Of a stretch of DNA of 64,000 bases, positions 33,571 through 43,360 are shown piece by piece; positions within the stretch are counted from its first letter, which is position 1, and every line of letters starts with the position of its first letter. A program made the position numbers and the translations under genes. A model generated the notes under the pieces. That model was not told the DNA's origin and searched no databases. It saw only the letters and a program-made list of their open reading frames with translations. The stretch is taken from positions 39,903,781 through 39,967,780 of the forward strand of contig NC_053497.1 in the NCBI RefSeq assembly GCF_905171775.1, in the 5' to 3' direction. The DNA is from Rana temporaria (Eukaryota; Chordata; Amphibia; Anura; Ranidae).

Positions 33571-36268
33571 GGGCCAGATCCACAAAAACCTGACGTAACT
33601 TAAAAAATCCAATTTAAGTTACACTGGCTTAAAGTTTCTACCTAAGTGCCTGATCCACAAAGCACTTATCTAGAAATTTCAGGCTGTGTAACTAAAATTC
33701 CGCCGGCGCAAGGCGTTCCTATTCAAATGGGGCGAGTCCCATTTAAATGAGGCGCGCTCCCGCGACGGCCGTACTGCGCATGCGCGTCGGCCGTACTGCG
33801 CATGCGCGAAGTTACGTTACGCCGAGTTTTGAGGATCGCGACGGCTTAAAGTTGCGTCGGGGAAAAAAAAAATGACAGCGGCATGCATTCCTGAGGGAGA
33901 ACTCCATGCCAATTTTCAAAGAAAAAACCGGCATGGGTTCCCCCCCCAGGAGCATACCAGGTCCTTAGGTCTGGCATGGGTTGTAAGGAGACCCCCCCAC
34001 GCCGAAAAATTGACGTAGGGGGTCCCCCTACAATCCATACCAGACCCGTATCCAAAGCACGGTACCCGGCCGGCCAGGAAGGGAGTGGGGACGAGCGAGC
34101 GCCCCCCCCCCTCCTGAGCCGTGCCAGGCCGCGTGCCCTCAACATGGGGGGGTTGGGTGCTCTGGGGCAGGGGGGCGCACTGCGGGCCCCCCCACCCCAG
34201 AGCACCCTGTCCCCATGTTGATGAGGACAGGACCTCTTCCCGACAACCCTTGCCATTGGTTGTCGGGGTCTGCGGGCGGAGGCTTATCGGAATCTGGGAG
34301 TCCCCTTTAATAAGGGGGCCCCCAGATACCGGCCCCCCACCCTAAGTGAATGGATATGGGGTACATCGTACCCCTATCCATTCACCTGGAGGCAAAAAGT
34401 AAAAGTTAATAAACACACAACACAAGGCTTTTTAAAATAGTTTATTATTCTGCTCCGGACGCCCCCCCTGTCTTCGTTATTAGCTCAATTACCAGGGGGG
34501 GCTTCTTCTTCCGCTCTCCGGGGGTCTTCTTCCACTCTCCGGGGGTCTTCCGCTCTCCGGGGGGGCTTCTCCGGACTCCGGGGGGGCTTCTCCGGACTCC
34601 GGGGGGCTTCTTCCATCTTCTCCCCTCTTCCGCTCTTGACTCGGCGAACCCCGGTTCTTCTGCAGCTCTCCGGTGCCTTCTTCTTCAGCGCTGGCTGCCT
34701 GCTATGTTTGTGTGTTAGCTCGATTTCAAACAGGCAGCCGGCGCGGTCTTCTGTGACGTCAGGGTCTTCTGGTCTTCTGTTCTTCCGATGTTGTCTCGTC
34801 GCCTGTTGTCGCTGCAATGATAGAAGCGCGCCTTGCATCCCATTTATATAGGCATCACCGTCCCATCATGCTCCGGCAGGTACCCACGTGGTGGGTGCAC
34901 GTGGGTAGGCACCCACCACGTGGGTACCTACCGGAGCATGATGGGACGGTGATGCCTATATAAATGTGATGCAAGGCGCGCTTACATCATTACAGCGACA
35001 ACAGGCGACGAGGCAACATCGGAAGAAAGGAAGAGAAGACCCTGACGCCACAGAAGACCGCGCCGGCTGCCTGTTTGAAATCGAGCTAACACACAAACAT
35101 AGCAGGCAGCCAGCGCTGAAGAAGAAGGCACCGGAGAGCTGCAGAAGAACCGGGGTTCGCCGAGTCAAGAGCGGAAGAGGGGAGAAGATGGAAGAAGCCC
35201 CCCGGAGTCCGGAGAAGCCCCCCCGGAGTCCGGAGAAGCCCCCCCGGAGAGCGGAAGACCCCCGGAGAGCGGAAGACCCCCGGAGAGTGGAAGAAGAAGC
35301 CCCCCCTGGTAATTGAGCTAATAACGAAGACAGGGGGGGCCTCCGGAGCAGAATAATAAACTATTTTAAAAAGCCTTGTGTTGTGTGTTTATTAACTTTT
35401 ACTTTTTGCCTCCAGGTGAATGGATAGGGGTACGATGTACCCCATATCCATTCACTTAGGGTGGGGGGCCGGTATCTGGGGGCCCCCTTATTAAAGGGGA
35501 CTCCCAGATTCCGGTAAGCCTCCGCCCGCAGACCCCGACAACCAATGGCAAGGGTTGTCGGGAAGAGGTCCTGTCCTCATCAACATGGGGACAGGGTGCT
35601 CTGGGGTGGGGGGGCCCGCAGTGCGCCCCCCTGCCCCAGAGCACCCAACCCCCCCATGTTGAGGGCACGCGGCCTGGCACGGCTCAGGAGGGGGGGGGGC
35701 GCTCGCTCGTCCCCACTCCCTTCCTGGCCGGCCGGGTAGCGTGCTTTGGATACGGGTCTGGTATGGATTGTAGGGGGACCCCCTACGTCAATTTTTCGGC
35801 GTAGGGGGGGTCCCCTTACAACCCATACCAGACCTAAGGGCCTGGTATGCTCCTGGGGGGGAACCCATGCCGGTTTTGTTTTTTACAAATTGACGTGGAG
35901 TTCTCCCTCGGGAAAGCATACCAAATGCCGTCGCTGCAATGGGCCTTTACAAGGTGTGACTAACTTTACACTTTGTAAAACGAGCCCTAATTTTACACTT
36001 GCAAAATAACACTTACGGCGCAAAAAAGAAGCTAGAAAGCTTTGTGGATCGCCTTAAGTGCTAATTTGCATACTAGCAACGGCATTTCGACTCGAAATGC
36101 CCCCAGCGGCGGATGCGGTACTGCATCCTAAAATTAGGCAGTGTAAATCAATTACACATGCCGGATCTTCTGTGTAACTTTGGAAAAAGCCTTTTGAGGA
36201 TCGTTTCCAAAGTTACACACAGACTGAACAGCACTTAAGTCGGAGTATCTCTTTTGAGGATCTGGCCC
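33571..36268. mobile_element. 2.7-kb element, GGGCCAGATCC termini, ATG target duplication, with palindromic core
   Basis: Starts gggccagatccacaaa and ends 'aggatctggccc'; ATG is duplicated at 33568-33570 and 36269-36271. The outer 300 bp resemble the other GGCC-type MITEs. The core is a palindrome of about 2 kb (33880-35927). This is the largest member of the family in the window and has no transposase of its own. Confidence 0.8.
33880..35927. repeat. Long palindrome, two arms of about 1 kb
   Basis: 33880-34903 and 34903-35927 are near-identical in inverted orientation, with the axis at the 'gggtgcacgtgggtagg' segment. The arms are GC-rich and include 'gggtcccccta', 'cattcacctggaggcaaaaag' and Pro/Arg-coding microrepeats. 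The same predicted protein appears on each arm in opposite direction (34485-34838 and 34966-35316), which is a mirror effect rather than two genes. A diverged partial copy of one arm lies at 42065-42250. Confidence 0.85.
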
Positions 36269-36718
36269 ATGTTTTTTATTTTCCTTGCATGGCCCCCTCA
36301 GATCTACAGTGACTGCACGTCCAAGTGCACTTTCAGTGGATTTGCTTTTTGTAAATTACCCCCATATATCCATGTGGATGTATCCGCCGCTGTAGTTCTG
36401 GTCTCTCCGCCAACATAGACTCCAGTTTTTCCATTCCAAAAATGCCAATTGGCTGTGCTTTAACCATTTTCAGCTGCCATACCTTTATGCCCTTTATCTA
36501 CTGTGCCTTGAAAAAGTATTCATACCCCTTGAAAATGTCCACATTTTGTCATGTTACAACCAAAAACGTAAATGTATTTTATTGGGATTGTATGTGATAG
36601 ACCAACACAAAGTGGCACATAATTGTGAAGTGGAAAGAAAATGATAAATGGTTTTATTTTTTTTTTACAAATAAATATGTGAAAAGTGTTATGTGCATTT
36701 GTTTTCAGCCCCCCTGTA

Positions 36719-37485
36719 TCAATACTTTATAGAACCAACTTTCACTGCAATTACAGCTGCAAGACTTTTTAGGGATGTCTGTACCAGCTTTGCACATCTA
36801 GAGAGTGAAATGTTTGCCCATTCTTCTTTGCAAAATAGCTCAAGCTCTGTCAGATTGGATGAAGAGCGTCTGTGAACAGCAATTTTCAAGTCTTGCCACA
36901 GATTCTCAATTGGATTTATGTCTGGTCTTTGACTGGGCCATTCTAACACATGAATATGCTTTGATCTAAAGTTCCATTGTAGCTCTGGCTGTATGTTTAG
37001 GGTTGTTGTCCTGCTGGAACCTCTGCCCCAGTCTCAAGTCTATTACAGTCTGAACAGGTTTTCTTCTAAGATTGTCCTGTATTTGGCTCCATCCATCTTT
37101 CCATCAACTCTGACCAGCTTCCCTGTCCCTGCTGAAGAAAAGCATCCCCACAACAGGATGATGCCACCACCATGTTTCACGGGGGGGATGGTTCAGGGTT
37201 ATGTGCAGTGTTAGTTTTCCACCACACATAGCATTTTTCTTTCAGGCAAAGAATTACAATTTTAGTCTCATATGACCAGAGCACCTTCCACATGTTTGCT
37301 ATGTCCCCCACATAGCTTCTCCCAAACTGCAAACAGGACTTCTTATAGCTTTCTTTCAACAATGGCTTTCTTCTTGCCACTCTTCCATAAAGGCCAGATT
37401 TGTGGAATGAATGACTAATAGTTGTCCTGTGGACAGATTCTCCAACCTGAGCTGTGGATCTCTGCAGCTCCTCCAGAGTTACCAT
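36719..37485 (-). pseudogene. Tc1 transposase, catalytic-domain remnant
   Basis: Two - strand frames belong to it. 37485-37177 covers the helix-turn-helix/early catalytic part ('TTISHSFHKSGLYGRVARRK', 'KSCLQFGRSYVGD'). 36949-36719 covers the C-terminal part ('WPSQRPDINPIENLWQDLK', with the final acidic residue of the DDE triad in 'IENLW'). Frameshifts around 37000-37180 separate them. The N-terminal coding part lies beyond the nested insertions (39122-39443, 40300-40380). Inactive. Confidence 0.85.
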
Positions 37486-37508
37486 GGGCCTCTTGGTTGC
37501 TTCTCTGA

Positions 37509-39121
37509 TTAAAGGAACACTAAAGGCAAAAATTTTTTTTTTTTAAATAACAAATATGTTATACTTACCTCCACTGTGCAGCTTGTTGTAACGTCACACC
37601 AATAACTTTGCATTAAGTACAACTATAGTTGCTTCTTTCCCAGTCAACTCTCTTCTTTTCTTCCTTCTTTCCGAATAACCTCTCACTTCCTGCAGCCTTG
37701 CTCTTCACGGTGGTTGTGGAGGTGCTCCACCTAGTGGTACTTCCTGGTTCGCTCCTGTGCGGCCTATTTAAACTCCCAGCACTGACAGGAAGGTGTTCCT
37801 CTACTGCTGACAGTATGCCACTGTCACCTGGGCTTCCAGACTCACCTGATCTAAGCTCCAGCTTCCTGAACTGGATCTCCAGGACTCCTTGTTCGCTACA
37901 GCTCACAGCAACCAGGTCCAGGCTCCCAGGACGCTCATCCATGCCCAGCTATCTGCAACCGCAAGTACTCTGCTATAGGAACCCATTACTATGCACTGAT
38001 CTCCATACTTGCCGCCTTGCTTCCAAGTTCATGTTTACTGCTATGCTATCAATTACTATGGAGTTCTGCCTAAGTCTCAAATTACAGCTCTCATGTTAAA
38101 GTTCATTGCTATAGGAATCAATTACTATGCTCTGCTCTCCATGCTTGTTGCCTTGCTTTCAAGCCTGTGTGCATTGCTAAAGTACTAAGGAGTTTTACTC
38201 AAGTTGAACTGCAGCTCACATGATATGCTCACTGCTATACATACCAATTGCCTGCATTGCTTTACATGCCTGATGTTTGCTTCCATGCCTGCGTGCACTG
38301 CTAATACTGTTGAGTACTATAGAGCACCCCTAGAGTCACAACTACAGCATTCTTGTTTACCTTCACTGCTACAGATATTCTCACCATTGTGCTCTGCCTA
38401 TGATATCGGTTACTATTGGAACTAACCATTGAACTATGATAAGTAGACTAATTCGTCCATAAGGAACCCAGTCCTGTTTGTACAATACCAGTATCTCTGA
38501 GTTCACTCCTGACCCCTAGTGTGCAGTCCCAGTACTGCGGCTACACTTTTCCCTATACCTGTTCTATATCATTAATACCAAGTTTACTTTAATGTTGCTT
38601 ATGCTGGAAAAGCACTATTTACTTTACTGAGGCTGTGATGTTAGAACCCAACCTCTTAACTGAGTTAAGAGTGAAACCTGGGTTCGAACCTGAGAAGTCT
38701 CCGCAGTTGCGATCCATAAACCTGAATCGAATTTGGCGTATTGTTACACTTGTTTTGCACAGAGTGTCCCCGAATCCTCTGTCTCGGCTCCTCCTCGCAA
38801 AAGCTTTCCACCTTCATGCGAGCGAACTCTCATGGTGGAAAGCTTTTGCGGGCGCACTCCCGTGATACAGCGGCAGGCATAGCCGCTGACTGTATCACTC
38901 GGCCCCGCCCCCCCGGCGTGCCGCGTCATCGGATGTGATTGACAGCAGTGCCAGCCAATGGCTGCGATCACGAGGAGGATCACGAGGACGCGCGCGGGAA
39001 TTTCGAGGGGTGAGGTAACTAAAACGGGGGTACGAGGGGGGCGGTACCGTCGGATGTTTTTTCACCTTAATGCATAGGATGCATTAAGGTGAAAAAACAT
39101 TTACCTTTACAACTCCTTTAA
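37509..39121. mobile_element. TTAA-flanked MITE inside Tc1, itself split by a solo LTR
   Basis: TTAA at 37509-37512 and 39118-39121 bounds termini 'aaaggaacactaaagg' and 'cctttacaactccttt'. Removing the LTR at 37587-38748 leaves about 450 bp, matching the copy at 48664-49146: 'acttacctccactgtg.agct.gtt' runs directly into 'ttgcacagagtg' there. Confidence 0.85.
37587..38748. mobile_element. Solo LTR (1162 bp) with CTTGT duplication
   Basis: TGTAAC...GTTACA termini are flanked by CTTGT at 37582-37586 and 38749-38753. The uninterrupted sister MITE at 48664-49146 shows the empty site. There is no internal coding region. A tRNA-like B-box 'gggttcgaacc' occurs near its right end (38685). Confidence 0.92.
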
Positions 39122-39196
39122 TGCTCTCCTTGCCCGGCCTGTCAGTTTAGGTGGATGGCCATGTCTTGGTAGGATTGCAGTTGTGCCATACTCTTT

Positions 39197-39395
39197 TGCC
39201 TTGTACACACAATCGGGCTTTTGCCCCGACCAAATCACATCGGAATTCCGACGGAGTAAAATAGAACATGTTCTATATCTAAACTTCGATGGAATTCATG
39301 GGAATATCCAATGAAAAAACTCTGATGGGGCTACACACGATCGGAATATCCGATGGAAAAAGTCTGTCTGCCTTTTTCCATTGGTACTGTGAGAT
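39197..39395. mobile_element. GTACACACG-family MITE fragment inside Tc1
   Basis: Begins 'gtacacacaatcggg' and carries 'ctacacacgatcggaata' near its right side, with 'cggaattccgac' inner palindrome. Tc1 sequence resumes with 'ttggtactgtgagatgttc'. The ends are degraded. Confidence 0.6.
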
Positions 39396-39443
39396 GTTCA
39401 AAGCTTGGGATATTTTTTTTTCCTTAACCCCTCTTTAAACTTC

Positions 39444-40299
39444 TTAAAGGGGTTGTAAAGGAAAAAATTTTTTTTTATAATAAGCATCCTTTACCTGCAG
39501 ACATTCCTCTTTTCACTTCCTCATTGTTCGTTTTTGATCAGAAGTTGCTCTATTTCTTCTCTGTTCTGTTCACTTCCTGCTTGTCTGATTGTTACACACC
39601 ACCGTGAAGGGAGGCTTTACTGCGGTGGTCAGGACGTGCTCGCCCCCTCCTGGGAACTACATCTGTGCGGCAGGACACTCTCTACGTGTAATGCTGCGTA
39701 CACACGATCGGTTTGTCTGATGAAAACAGTCTGATGGATCGTTTTCATCGGACCAAACCGATCGTGTGTGGGCCCCATTGGTTATTTATCCATCGGTTAA
39801 AAAAATAGGAACTTGTTTTAAAATTATCTGATGGTTAACAAACTGATAGGAAAAAAAACGATCGTCTGTAGGCACGTCCATCGGTTAAAAATCCACGCAT
39901 ACTCAGAATCAAGTCGACGCATGCTTGGAAGCATTGAACTTCATTTTTTTTCAGCACGTCGTTGTGTTTTATGTCACCGGGTTCTGAAAAATGGAAAAAT
40001 CCACCAGACCATTTTCTTGAGACTAACCTATTGTGTGTACAGGGCATTAGAGACTTCAAGGAGGTGTGAATTACTGGGCGTGCCGCAATGCATACTGGGA
40101 AATGTAGTTCTTACATGAACAAGAGCCACAAACCAGGAAGTGAATGAGATAATAGAAACTAGAACGCTGGAGGTGATATAGATGAAGGAATATAATAGGT
40201 ATTTACTCGTTTTTTAACCTAATCATTACACTAGTCTGTCTGTCTACCTTGCAGACATTAATTTTAGGCAAAACAAATTTTCCTTTACAACTCCTTTAA
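39444..40299. mobile_element. TTAA-flanked MITE inside Tc1
   Basis: TTAA at 39444-39447 and 40296-40299 flanks 'aggggttgtaaaggaaa' and 'tttcctttacaactcct', an almost perfect inverted pair. Tc1 sequence continues on both sides ('aaacttc' then 'caactttatccctgacctg'). It contains a further MITE at 39689-40049. Confidence 0.88.
39689..40049. mobile_element. GTACACACG-family MITE, third nesting level
   Basis: Ends taatgctgcgtacacacg and 'tgtgtgtacagggcatta' are inverted, with TA at both ends. It lies within the TTAA MITE 39444-40299, which itself lies within the Tc1 element. Confidence 0.8.
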
Positions 40300-40811
40300 C
40301 AACTTTATCCCTGACCTGTCTGGTGTGTTCCTTGGCCTTCATGATGCTGTTTGTTCACTAAGGTTCTCTAACACACAACTGAGGGCTTTGCAGAACAGCA
40401 AATAGATGCTATTTACTAATTAGGTGACTTCTGAAAACAATTGGCTTAACTAGATTTTAGTTAGGGGTATTAGAGTAAAGGGGGCTAAACACAAATACAC
40501 ACCACACTTTTCAGATATTTATTTGTAGAAAATGTTGAAAGCCATTTATAATTTTCCTTTCACTTCACAATTATATGCCACTTTGTGTTGGTCCATCACA
40601 TAAAATCCAAATAAAATAAATTTTACATTTTTGGTTGTAACATGACAAACTCTGTAAAATTTCAAGGATTATTAATACTTTTTCAAGGTACGTACAAGGG
40701 CAGTTTTTACATTTTAGCTATAAGCCTAATAGTTTATCAAGGAAACATGAAGCTAACAGGAATCCTCCTGGTGCAGAAAATGTTGACTTTATTGGGATAC
40801 ATGTGAGACAA

Positions 40812-41140
40812 TGGGGATTATTTACTAAAGGCAAATCCACTTTGCACTACAAGTGCAAACTAAAGTTCAAAGTGCACGTGAAATTTCACTGAAAGTGCAC
40901 TTGGGAGTACAGTCGCTGTAGATCCGAGGGGGACATGCAAGGGACATAAAAAAACAGAATTAAAGCTAGCACATGATTGGATAATAAAATCAGCAGAGCT
41001 TTCCCTCATTTCAGATATCCCCCTCAGATTTACAGCGACTGCACTTCCAAGTGCACTTTCAGTGCAATTTCAATTGCACTTTGCACTTGTAGTTTGCACT
41101 TGTAGTGCAAAGTGGATTTGCCTTTCGTAAATAACCCCCA
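40812..41140. mobile_element. TTTACTAAAGG-family MITE
   Basis: Left 'tggggattatttactaaagg' and right 'cctttcgtaaataacccccа'-type end are inverted. Inner arms hold 'ctttgcactacaagtgc' against 'gcacttgtagtgcaaag'. It forms a long imperfect hairpin. Confidence 0.85.
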
Positions 41141-42946
41141 ATGTATAAAAAAAAAAAACACTTAAATATTTAAGAGGTGGCACTGATGAGCCATTTTTGC
41201 ATATTGTGCACACATGCTTAAAAATAATTTCAGGCCTAAAGATTACATAAAACCCCCAAAATATGATATATTTCCTGAAAGCAGACACCCTAGAGAATAA
41301 AACAGAGCTAGTTCCAATTTTTTATGTCACACTGCAAAGTTCTAGGAAGTGCAAAATGTCAGTAAAAAATACACTAAAGTTAAACGCAATAATTACCCAG
41401 TTTTTTTGTAAAATATAAAAGGCGAGGTTGAGCCGAGTAAATAGACACCCAACACGTCCAACTTTAAAGTTGCATGGGCCCGTGAAACAGCAACAAACTT
41501 CAGAACCCTATATTTTCCATAGGTAACATTTGACCCCTATAGGTCATTAGTTTAACATTACGGAGGCGGTCTGAATATGTCTGAATAGAAATATTGTTCT
41601 CACTCAAGCGTGTGCAACGATATGTTAAATGTGTATCGCAACCTGCGTTTTCATGCATAGGTGCTACGACAGATGTGTTTACATACATATGAGTGTATGT
41701 GTGGGGGTAGGGCCTCAAAACATTTGGGGGGGGGGTATGTGCTTAAGTGTAACTTTTTAGTTTTTTACAATTTGAAAAAACATTTTTTACTTAAAGTGGT
41801 TGTATACCCCTTTAGCACATTTTTACCTACAGGTAGACCTATAATAAGGCTTACCTGTAGGTAAAATTAATATATTCTAAACCTCTACGGTTTAGAAGAT
41901 ATTCACCTTGCATGCAGCCGCTGACATCATTAAATATCGTGCCTGGGGGGTCCCCTTAGTGTGCCTGTAAAGTGGTGCATTTGTAGCATATACCTTTGGA
42001 CACTTTTTTAAAAATTTGAATAGAGGATTTGTCAAAAACTCTCATGTGGATTTTACTTTTTGACACTTTTTTTGGTGAATGGGTAGGGGTACGATGTATC
42101 CAATGCCCATTCACATGGGGGGCGGGATCTGGGGGCCTCCTCGTTAAAGGGGGCTTGCAGATTTCGATAAGCCCCCCACCCGCAGACCCCCACAACCACA
42201 GCCCAGGGTTGTCGGGAGGAGGCCCTTGTCCCCATCAACATGGGGACAAAGCACCCACTATCCCAAGAAAGCTCTATTTGTGGGGAAAAAAGTACATAAA
42301 TTCTATTTAGGTACAGCGTCGCACATCCGTGTAATTATCAGTTAAAATAACGCAGTGCTGTATCGCCAAAAAAATGGCCTGATCATGAAGGGGGCAAATC
42401 TTCTGGAGGTCAAGTGGTTAAAAAAAAAAAACACATAGTGTTCGCTTGCCAGCTTGACAATAGGCTTGTTTTACTAAACTCTAACACCAGCCTAAAGGAC
42501 TGTTTTTATCCATGTGACTGTAATTTTAAATTTTCATTGGGCTTAACATAAAATAAACCAATTGATACATGATTCATTTTTTTTGCTCAACCTGCTGAAC
42601 TTGATTCCTCTATCGACATACTTGATGTAGATGGGGGAATCACTCTCTCTGAGCTATTATATTCTGAATGCACTGAGACTATAGCCGGTAACGCTGATCA
42701 TACAGAAATTTTCCAACTGTTGGTGCAATGAATTTAAAGAGACCCATGTCTGACCATCCAGGGCAAAATAAATAAGTCACATAATTCTCTCCCCACACCA
42801 CCACTCTTACCTGAAACATACACCACCACCACCAGTATGTAGTCACCTTTCCTTGCTCTGTTCAATTGCCGATGGCAAAGTGCAACATGGGTACACGGTA
42901 GGAGTCCATAGCCCTGTGTGAGCTCTGACAAGTCAATATTGATCAA

Positions 42947-42988
<42 letters not shown>

Positions 42989-43230
42989 TATATATATACA
43001 TATATACACACATATATACACAAAATACTTACATTTATTTTAGTTAACAAGGGGTATTCTCTCAACAACTTACAATTTTTACCCGGTGGATTTGAATACC
43101 CCAACTATCTTGGTGCCATCACATGCTTTTGCAATATAAAGTCTGTGCCACGTTCAGTTAAAATCCCTTTTTAATCTGTCATCGTTTTGGCAAAGAAAAA
43201 AAATATCATCCATGCACAATATGACAGTTA
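41141..43230. other. Gene-free interval upstream of the olfactomedin promoter
   Basis: No supported gene. 41788-41910 is a partial TTAA-type repeat ('taaagtggttgtatacccc'). 42065-42250 is a diverged piece of the palindrome arm at 35400-35600 ('ggggtacgatgta', 'ccccatcaacatgggg'). 42300-42420 matches the end of the 30513-31650 element. 42950-43020 is (AT)n/(AC)n. Confidence 0.5.
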
Positions 43231-43260
43231 AGGGGTGTGGCTATATCTCACCATATATAG
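43231..43260 (+). promoter_or_regulatory. Core promoter of the olfactomedin gene
   Basis: 'aggggtgtggc' at 43231-43241 is a CACCC/KLF-type box on the - strand sense. 'catatatagg' at 43253-43262 is a TATA-like box. The start codon follows at 43304, leaving room for a short 5' UTR with initiation near 43280-43290. There is no CpG island, as expected for a tissue-restricted secreted protein. KLF binding is inferred from the motif only. Confidence 0.5.
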
Positions 43261-43303
43261 GTGTACTGGTTGAGGTCTCAACACAGAAGACAAGAACATC
43301 ACC

Positions 43304-43360
43304 ATGCTCCCACTGATTATATTATTCTTGAGAATTTTCCAAAATCAGGCTACCAGTCTG
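43304..43360 (+). CDS. olfm4-like: Olfactomedin exon 1 (signal peptide)
   Basis: Nineteen codons, MLPLIILFLRIFQNQATSL, with a hydrophobic core typical of a signal peptide. 'aacatcaccATG' is a fair Kozak context. The donor is gtaagt; phase 0. Confidence 0.85.

Larger units (their letters stand above)
33505..36363. mobile_element. TTTACTAAAGG-family MITE split by a larger element
   Basis: Left piece 33505-33570 ('ggggttatttacgtgcagtcgc') and right piece 36269-36363 ('gatctacagtgactgcacg' to 'gtaaattacccccat') are the two halves of the MITE seen whole at 23910-24150 and 40812-41140. They are separated exactly by the element at 33571-36268. Confidence 0.75.
36499..40694 (-). mobile_element. Tc1/mariner transposon split by nested insertions
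   Basis: The left end 'tactgtgccttgaaaaag' and long inverted repeat 'catgttacaaccaaaaacg' (36556) are mirrored by 'ggttgtaacatgac' and 'actttttcaagg' at 40630-40690. Tc1 transposase pieces lie on the - strand at 36719-36949 and 37177-37485, and DNA-binding-domain pieces at 39122-39196 and 39396-39443. Insertions at 37509-39121, 39197-39395 and 39444-40299 expand an element of about 1.6 kb to 4.2 kb. Confidence 0.88.

Noticed and set aside
38640..38720. tRNA-like segment with 'gggttcgaacc'
   Set aside because: Only the B box is convincing; no A box or cloverleaf was found, so it is not listed as a tRNA gene.
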